DNA from: Didymella arachidicola
Lineage: Eukaryota > Ascomycota > Dothideomycetes > Pleosporales > Didymellaceae
DNA: 64,000 nucleotides
Assembly: GCA_016630955.3 (NCBI GenBank)
Contig: CM049992.1
Location: 682,001 to 746,000, forward strand
Reading direction: 5' to 3'
Shown piece by piece: positions 1-10,096 of the stretch (its first letter is position 1; the number at the start of each line of letters is the position of its first letter). A model generated the notes under the pieces. That model did not search any database. It was not told the DNA's origin and saw only the letters and a program-made list of their open reading frames with translations. The position numbers were made by a program, and so were the translations under genes.

Positions 1-966
1 GCCCACATCATGTGGCTGGAGGAGGTGGGAGGTATGGGCTGGCATACAGAGAGTGATGATCTTGTTCTCTGTACAGAACTGGTCGAACTCAGGCGTAGCG
101 TGGCTGCTATGGCCATCTAGGATAAGAAGCCGGTAGACTCCATGCGTACGAGGCGCTGTATATCTATTAAAGTGCTTTACCCACTCTACGCCGAGCTCAT
201 CTGTCGTCCAGCCGTCGTCTGATACAGCGAGCACCCAGTCTATAGGGATGTTGTGGTACCAGCTAGCCTGGTGCTGCTTACCAGACAGGATCACGAACGG
301 TGGAAGACACCAGCCAGACGCGTTGATACACTCGATTGTCGTGACCCAGTCTCTGTTCCCTGGTTGTACTGTGGCTGCCCGACCTACAGTGTCAGAGCTA
401 GTGACCACCTTGGACGTCGCTGCGACGCCCATCATAAATCCATTCTCATCAAAGTTGTACGTGTCTGTGTCTAGTATCCCATAGGCCTGGCGCGTCTCCT
501 CTACTAGGTTGAACCACGCTGAGATTGCGACAGGATCCTCACAGCGAGCGCGCTGGCTATAGACCTTCCTGTTCCACTTAGTCTGAAGCTCAGACTGGCT
601 GTTGACAAAGCGCGACACCCAGTTCTTGCCTACAGGTGGAGGAGGTGGATCTTGGCCGCGGGCTGCGAGTAGAGCGTCTGCCATGCGTCGTACATCAATG
701 ATATAGGGTGGAAAGCCTCGTCGATTAAGGTCTAGGATCCACTGCACAAGAGACTGCTCTTCAGTAGTTGATAGCTTTCGGTTGACAGAGACTATCTCTG
801 ATCGCGGGTGGACACCACGAAGACGCGTCCGGAGAGTAGATTCTGGTACGTTATACGCTCTCGCGAGGGCTTAGATTAATTGGCATGGTTTATTCTGATA
901 AGAGACTATCGCGAGACTCAGTCTACCTTCACGAGATGTCACCTCAGGCCGTGGTTTTCGAGTCAT
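1..966 (-). pseudogene. Pogo/Fot1-like transposase, N-terminal and DDE part, cut by window edge (element 0)
   Basis: Read on the minus strand from an ATG at 966, the frame gives a basic N-terminus, a psq-type helix-turn-helix (ALARAYNVPESTLRTRLRG), a CENP-B-like second HTH region, then the DDE catalytic core: NFDENGF (first Asp), LILDGHSSH (second Asp) and LLQPHDVG (third Asp), just before the frame leaves the window. One in-frame TAA at 871-873 interrupts it right before the HTH; a CAA to TAA change would explain it. The reading frame is otherwise open to position 1. The family cuts and pastes DNA at TA dinucleotides. The element's 5' end probably lies at the TA at 1031-1032, but its other end is outside the window, so its TIR cannot be checked. 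Confidence 0.85.
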
Positions 967-1032
967 GGTCGTTGGCGCAGATGGAGTCGTGAGGATTTGG
1001 TGGGGTGCGCAGCTTACTGGTGGAACACAGTA

Positions 1033-1082
1033 CCGTGGGTTACCGTGTCCGTGCACTCAACGCGCGTGTTCAGTCAACGCGC
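1033..1082 (+). repeat. Left TIR of element A
   Basis: It begins CCGTGGGTTACCGTGTCCGT and is the exact reverse complement of 3148-3197 over 50 bp. TA lies directly outside at 1031-1032. Confidence 0.95.
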
Positions 1083-1134
1083 ACTGCACCAAAATACCAT
1101 CTTCATTCTGCAGCCCCCATAACTCAACGCCACC

Positions 1135-3033
1135 ATGTCAGTTGAAGCTGCCCTTGCAGATTTAGACGCAGCAGGTTCAGACAAGAATACTTCGTACACG
1201 AAGCTGGCCGAAAAACACAAGGTGTGGCGCTCTACACTGTCGCGAAGAGATCAGGGCGTTCATGCGTCGCGAGCCGACGAGGGACTCAATCGGCGCGCCA
1301 TGCATCTACGTGACGAGGCAGAACTTGTGCAGTATATCAGAGGACTCACAGAACGACACCTTATGCCTACAAGGCAAATGATTAAGAATTTTGCAACCCC
1401 AATACTTGGAAAAGAGCCTGGCGATAGCTGGGTTACCCGCTTCCTCAGCCGCAACAAAGATACGCTTCTTTCAGCCTGGACAACCCCTATAGAGTGCAGC
1501 CGCCACAAGGCTGATTCTGGTGACAAGTACCGCTTATACTTTAAGCTTCTGCACGATAAAATGGCGGAGTATAAGCTGGAGCCTGAGCAAACATACAATA
1601 TAGATGAGAAGGGCTTTGATATTGGGGTGACGGGAAGGTCTAAAAGGATCTTTGATAAGACACTCTACAGCAAGAAGCAGTACAGGCAGTCACTCCACGA
1701 TGGCAATCGTAAGTAGGTGACGCTTCTGGCTTGCATATCTGCCGATGGTACAGCTCTTCCGCCAGGCATCATCTACGCCGCAACTGGAAGAGCTGTACAG
1801 GCAAGCTGGGTCCATGAAATAGACCCAAACCAGCATCCTGTCCACTTCACTACATCACCTAATGGCTGGACAAACAACGACCTTGGATTGACCTGGCTTA
1901 AGCAAGTGTTCGATCGCTATACTAAGCCTAAGAACAGAAGAAAGTGGAGGTTGCTTATTATTGACGGCCACGGCAGCCATGTAACGAGAGAATTCATCAC
2001 CTACTGCGACAACAACAGGATTCTCCTGATGATCTTTCCCCCACATGCCACCCACACACTGCAGCCACTTGACGTAGTCTGCTTCAAGCCTCTGGCTTAA
2101 AACTACGCCAATGAGCTTGATCTTCGCACTCAGAAGACCCAGGGATGGACGCTAACAAAGAAAAGCGATTTTTTCTCTTTGTTCTAGAAGGCCTAGACGT
2201 CTACCTTCACCGAACAGCTGATAGTTAAGGCGTTCTCCGCCACCGGCATACATCCACCCAACGCCAACGTTATCCTTGATAGGTTCAAAACAGCAACCCT
2301 AGAACAGCCAGCAACGCCTGAGCAGCAAGTACTTGATCCTAGCACTGGAGAGCCGTCTTGGCTAAAAGCAAAGTCGCTGCTTCGGTCCGCAACAAAGGAT
2401 AATGATCGTGTAGCTAGAGAGGCGCTAGAGCAGTACATCCATCACCTCTCAGTGCAGAATGCGCTGCTTAGGTACGAGCTCAACGGCGCAAAAGAGATTC
2501 TAACGGAGAAACAGAGGGTGAAGGATAAGCAGCGGGCTCTGCCGCTAATGGCTCGCGATATAGAGTGGCATGGTGGCGCGAAGTGGTGGTCTCCTTCATC
2601 AAAGCGGGAGGCAGATGCACGATGGGAAGCACAGCAACGCTATGAGGAGGAGTTAGAAGCTGCGAAAGTTACTAGACGTGAGCTACAGCATACACAAAAG
2701 CTTCTCAGGGAGAAAGATAAGGAGGATAAACGGAAGCAACGAGAAAGGGAGAAGGACGAGCGTGACTGGCTCAAGGCTGAGAAGGCCAAAGAAGTTGCCA
2801 GACGCAAGGCTCAAAGAGAACGGGACAAGGCAGCTCGCGACTCTCGAAAAGCTATACAAAAGCCCGCTAGAGGCAAGCGAAAGGCTCTGCAGGAAGCAGC
2901 ACCAAGAAAGAAGCAGAATCGTGGTGCTATGAGTGGTGTAGGCGGTGCAGCCGCCGCCGTACGCTCCCCATCTCCTCCGCCCAAACAGTCCACAAGAGGC
3001 CGCAACATCAGGCTTCCGCGCAAATATAGATAG
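1135..3033 (+). pseudogene. Pogo-like transposase of element A (RIP-type nonsense)
   Basis: One continuous frame of about 633 codons from ATG 1135 to the stop at 3031-3033. Order: psq-like HTH (YTKLAEKHKV, about residues 21-30), CENP-B-like HTH, DDE core with YNIDEKGF, LLIIDGHGSH and LQPLDVVCFKPL, then a Lys/Arg/Glu-rich coiled-coil tail ending RGRNIRLPRKYR. Four in-frame stops break it: TAG 1714-1716, TAA 2098-2100, TAG 2185-2187 and TAG 2194-2196. By comparison with sister elements they fit TGG to TAG or CAA to TAA, that is CpA to TpA on one or the other strand, the RIP signature. All three catalytic Asp residues are still encoded. The element is probably not able to make transposase. Confidence 0.9.
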
Positions 3034-3147
3034 AATAGGATTTTCGCATAGGTATCCAGAGTATTCTACTAGAAACTCTTGTGATGGTTGCCTTTGTGTG
3101 TGGCTCTATAGCATTAGTTTTGCAGGTACTTGTTGGGGTGCAAAGCC

Positions 3148-3197
3148 GCGCGTTGACTGAACACGCGCGTTGAGTGCACGGACACGGTAACCCACGG
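3148..3197 (-). repeat. Right TIR of element A
   Basis: Exact inverted copy of 1033-1082. It contains a direct repeat of CGCGCGTTGA starting at 3147 and 3164 (17-bp period). TA follows at 3198-3199. Confidence 0.95.
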
Positions 3198-3204
3198 TAC
3201 AATA

Positions 3205-3264
3205 CCGTGCCGGACGGCGAAGCGATCAGGACGGCGAAACGATCGCCCCGCCCCACCAACCACC
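3205..3264 (+). repeat. Left TIR of element B
   Basis: Starts CCGTGCCGGACGGCGAAGCG. It contains two near-identical 16-mers, 3212-3227 and 3229-3244, again with a 17-bp period. It matches the reverse complement of 5271-5330 with few mismatches. Confidence 0.9.
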
Positions 3265-3303
3265 ACCACCGCCACTAACTTTACCACGTCGCGATCACCC
3301 TAA

Positions 3304-5178
3304 ATGGAGCCTATCGATGCTGCGCTTGCAGCCATAGAAGCTTTAGAGCCTGGAGAAAAACTTGTATACACGCAGATCGCTAAAAGGTTTGGTGTTAACC
3401 GCATAACGCTCGCGCGGCGGCATCAAGGTCTTACCACCTCGCGCGCTATCCGCTATCAGAACCAGCAAGCTCTCCACCCACAACAGGAAAAAGAGCTTAT
3501 AGAGTATATCGATCGCATTAGCAAGCAAGGACTACCACCAAGTAGAGATATGGTACGAAGGCTTGCTTCACAGCTTGCCCAGAAAGAGCTTGGTTACCAC
3601 TGGGTTGATCGCTTTGTTCAGCGCTATCCAGACCTTCTTAAACCAAAACTGGTTACCACAATGGATCGCAATCGCCACAGAGCTAATTCAGAACTCAAGT
3701 ACAAGCTCTACTTTAAGCTTTTGCGCGATAAACTTGACCAATACAAAGTCGAGCCGCGCCATACCTACAATATAGATGAGAAGGGCTTTATAATCGGAGT
3801 CTAATCGCGATCAAAGCGGATCTTCTCTAGAGCCTCTCTAGAATCCGGAATCAGAAGATCTTTAATCTAAGACAGCAACTGAGACTGGATTACTCTGATT
3901 GCTTGCATTTGCGCCGATGGATCTCATCTTAATCCAAGCCTGATCTACCAAGGTCAATCGGGATCCATCCAGAACTCGTGGTTGCAAGGCTTCGATCTAA
4001 ACATCCATCGCACCCGGATAATCTTATCTCCCTCTGGCTGGTCGAACAACGATATCGGGCTTCAGTGGCTTAAACAGGTATTTGATCCTGCCACCAAAGC
4101 AAAAGCTCGATCGTCTTACTAATTACTGTTCACGGATGGCCATTAATCTCACCTCACGATGGACTTTATCGACTACTGCGATCGGAGTAAGATCCTGCTA
4201 GCCATATTTCCGCCTCACGCGACCCATACGCTGCAACCTCTTAACGTTGCCCTGTTCAAGCCTCTATCGACTGCGTACTCCAATGAGCTATCGAGCTTCA
4301 TGGATCAGTGCTAAAGGCTGCTACCTATCACGAAAAGCCACTTCTTCCCGCTGTTCTAGAGAGCGTGGGAGGCCTCTTTTAGGGAATCTACTGTCCTCCG
4401 GGCCTTTGAAGTCACAGGCATATCGCCATTTAATCTAGAAGTAATACTCCAAAAGTTCAGAACTGCTGCTACTAAGAGCGATAGCGAGTCGTCTAACCTT
4501 AGCGCATCTGATTAGAGAAAGATCAGGCGGCTGATTGATTGCGCTGTCAACCACAAAGAGAGCAGGAAGATCTCGCAGCTTAATCGAAGTATCATGAAGC
4601 TATCTACCCGATCTAAGCTGGTTGAGCGAGAGAATGAGAAGCTACGAGAAGCTCTGATTAATGAGCGACAGCATAAGCAGCGATCGCAGCCTGGAGTACT
4701 TGAGCAATCCGAAGATTATCATGGTGGAGCTGATTTCTGGTCGCCGCGGAAGGTGCGAGAAGCTCGCAGCCTCCAAGAGCAGAAGAAGCGCGATCAAGAG
4801 CTATTACAACAACAAAAAGCTATGGCGATCCAAGCTCGGGAGGAGTCAAAGCTGATCAAAGCGCGGGAGATTGATGCGAGGCGTCGCGCGCGAGCAGAGG
4901 CGAAGCTGCTAAGGGAGAAGCAGAGGGCTATCGAAGCCGCTGAGCGAGCTGCTCGCCAAGCAGCCCGCAAAGCAGCAAAACGACTTCAACAAGTTTCTAA
5001 AAATTTCAAAAAGAGTAAGAAGAAGAAGGACTTCAAAACCTGTACGAGGCCTACACATAAAAAAACAATCGTTAGTGGTGATAGTCATGGTAATCAGTCA
5101 TTTAGTTGCGTTACAGGCCCACCACCTATTCAATCGCGACGCGGCCGCAACATTAAACTGCTATTAAAATATAAGTAG
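3304..5178 (+). pseudogene. Pogo-like transposase of element B (multiple stops, catalytic Asp lost)
   Basis: A single frame of about 625 codons from ATG 3304 to TAG 5176-5178. It has an HTH region (YTQIAKRFGVNRITLARRHQ), a second HTH, the first catalytic Asp in YNIDEKGF, the second in TDGH, and the region of the third in HTLQPLNV. Here the third Asp is Asn (AAC at 4243-4245), a G to A change. At least eight in-frame stops occur from 3802 to about 4515, several at positions that are Trp or Gln in element A. The frame length is kept with no frameshift. The tail is Lys/Arg/Gln-rich coiled coil ending RGRNIKLLLKYK, like A. The protein would be inactive even if read through. Confidence 0.88.
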
Positions 5179-5270
5179 TCATTAATATATTATATAACGT
5201 CTAGAATACTCTACTAAAAGATCTCGCTATAATAGCCATTTGGTGCGGCTCTACAGCCTTATCTTTGTGG

Positions 5271-5330
5271 TGGTTTTGGTGGGGCGGAGCGATCGTTTCG
5301 CCGTCCTGATCGCTTCGCCGTCCGGCACGG
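5271..5330 (-). repeat. Right TIR of element B
   Basis: Inverted copy of 3205-3264, ending CCGTCCGGCACGG directly before TA at 5331-5332. Confidence 0.9.
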
Positions 5331-5332
5331 TA

Positions 5333-5356
5333 CCGTGTCCGTGCACCCAATGCACG
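5333..5356 (+). repeat. Left TIR of element C
   Basis: A 24-bp end starting CCGTGTCCGTGCACCCAATG, identical in inverse to 7425-7448. It directly abuts the TA that also ends element B. Confidence 0.9.
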
Positions 5357-5479
5357 CCTCAACGCCTTCACGGCTGGCACAAAATTGAGGCTGTAGAGCC
5401 ACCCACAATAGCTATTATCATGAGATAAGTTGGTGGGGTGCTCTATAGGCCTTTGCGATAATATGCTCTCATACAAGTT

Positions 5480-7358
5480 AATTATATAGAGTCGCTGTTC
5501 TGCCGCTGCGGGTAGTGTGGGTGCGAGGTGCGGCAGGAGGCTCTGCAGCAACACCACCACGCCGTGCAGCCACTGCACCATGATTCTGCTTCTTTCTTAG
5601 TGCTGCAGACTGTGAAACCTTGCGCTTGCCTCTTTAGGGTAATTATATAGCTTTTACAGCGTCGCGGGCTAGTTTATCACGCTCTCTTTGAGCCTTGCGT
5701 TCCTCTATAGCTGCTCGCTCCTCTGCCCGGGCCTGGTCTCTCGCTGCCTTCTCCCTCATCCGCTGTTAACGCTTTTCTTCTGCAATCTTCTCGTTATAGA
5801 GCTTACTAACAGCGGCTAACTCCTTCATCTCGACCCTTTTCAGCTCCTCCTCCTGCCTCTCTTGTTCTTGAACAGCCATGCGAGCTCGCGCCTCCCGGAA
5901 GGCCTGAGACCACATCACTGCACCACCATGATACTCTTGATGCTGCTGCAGGTCTAACTGCCTATTAGGTTGCTTCTGGCACTTCTTGTCCTGGTATAGC
6001 TTCTTGCGCAGGGCATCTAGTTCGGCCTAAAGTAGCTCTACTTGAGATAATGGATAGTGGATAGTTTGCCCCAGCTTCCGCGCACCTACACTGCGCGAAT
6101 CCTTTACCTCTGCATAAAGGGCAGTGCAAGCTTTAAGCCAGTCCTTGGCAGAATAAGCTGTAGAACTAGAGGAGACTAAGAGTAAGCCACTAGGGCTTGT
6201 GTGGCGGAATCTATCGAGTATAACGTCGGGGTTTATTAGGGATATGCTAGTAGCTGTAAAGGCCTTAAGTATAAGATCTTTCCTAAACGTGTGTACCTAG
6301 GCAGGCTAAAATAAGGCAAAGAAGTCACCTTTTAACAGTAGGGAGAGGCCTCAAGACTGCTGTAGGTAGTTGTCGAGTTTAGAGGCGTAGCTAGAGGAGA
6401 GAGGCTTAAAGCAGACAACATCTAGCGGCTGCAGCGTCTAGGTACTGTAAGGGGGTGATACTGCTAGTATAATTCGATTGTAGTAACAGTATTTAATAAA
6501 ATCCTGCGTTAGGTGACTGCCATAGCCATCTACAATTAAGAGGCGGTACTTCGCGCCTTAGGCTTGGTGTGACAGTTAAACACCTGCTCAAGCCAGGCTA
6601 ATCCTATGTCATTGTTTGTATATCCTGAAGGCGAAGAGGTGACTTGGACAGGGTGCTTTCCTGCCTGAATATCCACTACCTAGCGGCTCTGGATAGTGGA
6701 GTTCTTTGAAACAAAGATGAGGCCTAGGGGAACAGCAGTACCATTAGCGCAGATGCAAGCCAGGAGGCTCACCTACTCACGTGAGTCATCTTAACAAGCC
6801 TGAATAACCTCTTTCTTCTTATATTAACACCTGCTGAACACCCGTTTTGTTCTACCCAGCACCCCTATCGCGAAGCCCTTCTTATCTATATTGTATGTGT
6901 GCTTAGGCTCTAGCTTGTACTAAGTAATCTTCTGCTGCAGAAGCTCAAAATACAGCTTTTATTTGTCCTCTGACTCATCTTTGTGGCGATTTGAGTCCAT
7001 GCCGGTAGTCCATTGAGATGTGAGGCGATCGTGGTAACGGTGCTAGAAGCGCGTAACCCAGCTATCAGAGCAGGGTTGCAAGGCAATAGAGGATGCGAAA
7101 TTCTGTATCCTATGCCTTGTAGGTGGTAAGCGACGCGTTGACAGCTCCTCTATATACTTGACTAGATCTAATGCTTGTTGTTAGCTAAGTTTCTGTTAAT
7201 TATCGTTGGCGACGTGTTGGGGGACCTAATTAAGTCGATGTACGCGCGACAACGTTAAGCGATTAACACCATGTTTTTTTGCAATTGTTGTATATACAAT
7301 TTTTTTCGTCAGGCTTTAAAGCACGTATCTTATTAAGCGCTGCTTGAATTTCTGGCAT
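5480..7358 (-). pseudogene. Pogo-like transposase of element C (heavily decayed)
   Basis: Minus-strand remains from an ATG near 7358 (MPEIQAALNKIRAL) to about 5480. Recognisable pieces, in order, are an HTH stretch (TIAKKHGVNRLTLSR, after a frameshift), a Tc5/CENP-B-like part ending near the first catalytic block, YNIDKKGF with the expected Glu changed to Lys, the block SLLACICANGTAVPLG, and a C-terminal basic tail (GKRKVSQSAALRKKQN) similar to element A. Many TAG/TAA codons and at least two frame shifts break it. It cannot encode a protein. Confidence 0.8.
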
Positions 7359-7424
7359 TAATAGTTGAGTAATTACGCGTTGAAGTTGTGTTGTGAATCG
7401 CGATTACCGTGCATTGGTTGAATC

Positions 7425-7448
7425 CGTGCATTGGGTGCACGGACACGG
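7425..7448 (-). repeat. Right TIR of element C
   Basis: Inverse of 5333-5356. The motif CCGTGCATTGG occurs at 7407-7417 and again at 7424-7434, a 17-bp period, so the subterminal repeat continues inside the TIR boundary. Confidence 0.9.
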
Positions 7449-7455
7449 TAATCGC

Positions 7456-7483
7456 ATACTTTATAAACGCCAATAAATGCATT
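7456..7483 (+). repeat. 28-bp direct repeat, copy 1
   Basis: ATACTTTATAAACGCCAATA and the following 8 bp recur at 9888-9915 with one difference (T here, C there, in a CpA context). It lies 6 bp after the TA that ends transposon C. Its function is unknown. Confidence 0.7.
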
Positions 7484-7800
7484 AGGCTACAGCGCAAACC
7501 TCGAGGCGCGAACAAAGGCCCATGAGAAGGGTTCGACTAGTTGGCTCCAACACCTCATCGAGGTGGCTTTCTCTGTGGCATGGCCAACCAAGCAGTTCCA
7601 TTGGGAGACTGCGCCGGTGTTCTTCGCTTGGGAAGAGGAGCAGGTTGGTGCTGCTGAGATTCTCATCACTGTCATCACTGACAGCAAGTACGTGATCGCG
7701 GTGTCCCTTACTGATGGATCGGCTAACTTTGATCAAGATTTTGACTGGTGGAGGGGTCTGTGTTTGCAACGCAGGTGTCTCTACTTTGACAGCGAACACC

Positions 7801-8208
7801 ATGGGCACCACTGATGCCAAGAGACAAGAGAATTGGCGTGCGTTGCAGGTGTTACGGGATCAGCTGCTCGTCGATGGCATGTTTGACAATCGTCGGCGTA
7901 AGGAACACGAAATCATCGATGAGCTTGTCAAGGGTGAGTGGAAGCCATTGTATGAGCGTCCTATCGATGTTATGGTGCAGGCGGTCGAGGATTACAAGCG
8001 AGCGCCCAGCAAAGAGAACACCGGCCCTGACAAAGCCTGCATGTGGGAAGACCTTGATCAACTACAGAAGCGAATCAGTCAGTTCGAGAGTAAGTATAAT
8101 GGAAGTGGTGGCGAAGGGACTCGCGAGATGAGCGATACTGCCAGGGATACGCTTAAGGTCATCAAGTCCATGCACACCTCCCTTACCTTTCGCCTATCCC
8201 ACTGCTAA
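7801..8208 (+). CDS. Small hypothetical protein (135 aa)
   Basis: ATG at 7801 sits in a good context (CACCATGG) and the frame runs to TAA/TAG-type termination at 8206-8208. I preferred it over the upstream in-frame ATG at 7714 because the first 29 residues from there are Cys/Gly-rich and unlike the rest. The protein is charged and predicted helical, with MWEDLDQLQKRISQFESKYN-like heptad character, and has no signal peptide or membrane segment. I recognise no family. It lies just outside the transposon stack and could be a host gene or a remnant of one. No intron was needed to read it. Confidence 0.45.
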   Translation: MGTTDAKRQENWRALQVLRDQLLVDGMFDNRRRKEHEIIDELVKGEWKPLYERPIDVMVQAVEDYKRAPSKENTGPDKACMWEDLDQLQKRISQFESKYNGSGGEGTREMSDTARDTLKVIKSMHTSLTFRLSHC

Positions 8209-8310
8209 GTCATCGAGGGACCGAGTCACAGACCACTTCAGACTCAGGATTCCATCACGGATATGCATTTGATCGGAAATTAATACAAAAGTAAACATTT
8301 AATAATTCAT

Positions 8311-8850
8311 TTGCTATTCACTTCTTGTATATCTGTCCTACGACTAGCTATCTTTGAAGATGTTGGTGCTCGCCTGCTATACTGCCAGATCCCGACTCTA
8401 CATAGTCTCGTCTCCCAGTCTCAACCGCAGCCTCTGTGTGCACAGCCACTTCAATACACACTGGCGGACATTCCCATCGCGGAACAAGATCCCGGTCTCC
8501 ACCGACCTGTCAATCTCCACGGCTTCATCGACCGCACCGAGGAACTCCACGCAGCCGCACAGGAGCCAAAACACCCAGTGCTCATTCACCTCGCCTGGGA
8601 CTGTCTTAAGCCGCATGCGGCTGGACACTAATGGATGTCCTCTGCGCGGAAGTCCTGTCCTGGTTGTGGGGACACCCGCAAAGGTTCGACTTCGGAATGC
8701 GCGCCTGACTGGGATCTCGACCTCTCAGAGAGGCACGACTGGACTGGGTCCATCATCTTCCCAGATTTCAAAGGGAATCAGTACATTCCGCGATCAAAAG
8801 AGTGGCCAAGAGCTGGAGGAACGCTGCCGCTGGAGCGCCCAGCATCATAA
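8311..8850 (+). pseudogene. Degraded ORF with one internal stop, unknown family
   Basis: Two open stretches in the same frame (8311-8631 and 8632-8850) are separated by one TAA at 8629-8631. The second stretch contains a small CPGCG motif that could be half of a zinc-binding site, and residues of mixed, protein-like composition (DWDLDLSERHDWTGS). The join PHAAGH-stop-WMSSARK could be a former Gln codon. I cannot name the family, and an undetected intron is also possible. Confidence 0.3.
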
Positions 8851-9887
8851 CGGCAATGCAGACTGGCTGTATCTTGCCATACAGGAACAGCTCCCAGGAC
8901 TTCACCGAAGAGGAACTTTCGCCGTTTTGGCGCCGCTGCTGGTTAACTTGGTCCAATCGCGATGAAACTGGTCCAATGACACAACTGATCATGGACTTGA
9001 ACTGGACGCGCGCACGGTTGGGTGTGGCATGTTTCGTGTTACGAGAAGGGGATAAATCAAATCAAAGTCGGACCACGACTGATCATTCATACCTAGTCTC
9101 CGGCTCCTCGCTGTACGCCAGGATCTATTGTATGCAACAATCGCGGATTGCTTAGCGCACTTTCTCGCATTTTCCTCCCACCTCAACGTGCTTATGATTT
9201 ACAGCTATTTTACTCTTCTGCAACGCACATATACTACTATCTAGTGCCCTTATATGAAGCGGATATGTACGGCATAAGGATGCTTATTTTCTACTTTTTT
9301 AGTGTATTTTACTTATAGATTAAGGCATAGGAGTATATTAATTCCCTAAAGTCGTAAGTTTTGTAGGGGAAAAGGAGTTTTTTTATATTACTTCATGCGC
9401 CTTTAAGGGGATAAGAAAAGAAATTAGATAGTCCTTACCTTGTTGCATTTGCGCATCTTTCTATATAGCATAAGTAAGGATATCTATACGTAGGGACGGA
9501 GGGGAAAGGAGGGGCGATTCATCGTGCATGCGGCTTTTATTGCCTTTGTCTGCGTATTCTTACCTTTTTATATAGGAGTGTGGCCGCGCGAGACTTAAAG
9601 AGGATGCCAAGCGATTCCCCAATCTTTGCATACAATCGATGGACGTTTCCTCACCGCACGGATGCAGGCACGCCACCAGCACCGCCCACCCCTCCTCAAC
9701 CTTTTGCAATACCCATGATTCCTCTTCAAAGTGCGTTTCATGTAGCTAAAAAGAGGATGTTCACTTCTCGACGACGTAGAAATTGCCACCAACTGCCCCC
9801 TTCCTTTCCAGAAGACAGAACTGCCTTCACGGTAATTGAGCCAATCTGCACACGCCAAGCCTCGACTTACAACCTCCACACGATCAT
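8851..9887. other. Gene-poor interval
   Basis: I see no supportable gene. The stretch 9200-9570 is AT-rich with short poly-T and TA-rich runs, unlike its neighbours, and may be an old RIP-affected remnant. Confidence 0.4.
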
Positions 9888-9915
9888 ATACTTTACAAAC
9901 GCCAATAAATGCATT
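9888..9915 (+). repeat. 28-bp direct repeat, copy 2
   Basis: Partner of 7456-7483 with one mismatch. Similarity continues weakly for about 20 bp downstream (CGCAACCT against CGCAAACCT). Confidence 0.7.
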
Positions 9916-10096
9916 GAGTGGGTATACGCAACCTAAGGCTCCTGAGATGCACACACTAACACTAGAAAACGACATCACCCCCTCAAAACAGACCCCTACA
10001 ATCCTCGACCCCAAATCTCGCGCGCCTACTCCGATCCGAGAACTCAGTCTCCACCTCATCGCCCCAGACCATCATCTCCCACCACAGCAGGAAATT

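Larger units (their letters stand above)
1033..3197 (+). mobile_element. Pogo-like DNA transposon A, complete with TIRs
   Basis: A 2.17-kb element bounded by a perfect 50-bp terminal inverted repeat (1033-1082 and 3148-3197) and flanked by TA on both sides (1031-1032, 3198-3199), the target duplication of Tc1/mariner/pogo elements. It carries one transposase frame on the plus strand (1135-3033) that is broken by four stops. The ends look intact although the gene is dead, so it could in principle still be moved by a related transposase (inference). Confidence 0.92.
3205..5330 (+). mobile_element. Pogo-like DNA transposon B, complete with TIRs
   Basis: A 2.1-kb element with inverted ends of about 60 bp and few mismatches (3205-3264 and 5271-5330), flanked by TA at 3203-3204 and 5331-5332. 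Its left end begins only 7 bp after the right end of element A, and its right TA is also the left TA of element C. It carries a plus-strand transposase pseudogene (3304-5178). The TIR sequence differs from A and C except for the terminal CCGTG. Confidence 0.9.
5333..7448 (-). mobile_element. Pogo-like DNA transposon C, complete with short TIRs
   Basis: A 2.1-kb element bounded by a perfect 24-bp inverted repeat (5333-5356, 7425-7448) with TA at 5331-5332 and 7449-7450. Its TIR shares the core CCGTGTCCGTGCAC with element A, where the same core sits 10 bp inside the end. The transposase lies on the minus strand and is the most degraded of the three, so C is probably the oldest. Confidence 0.88.
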
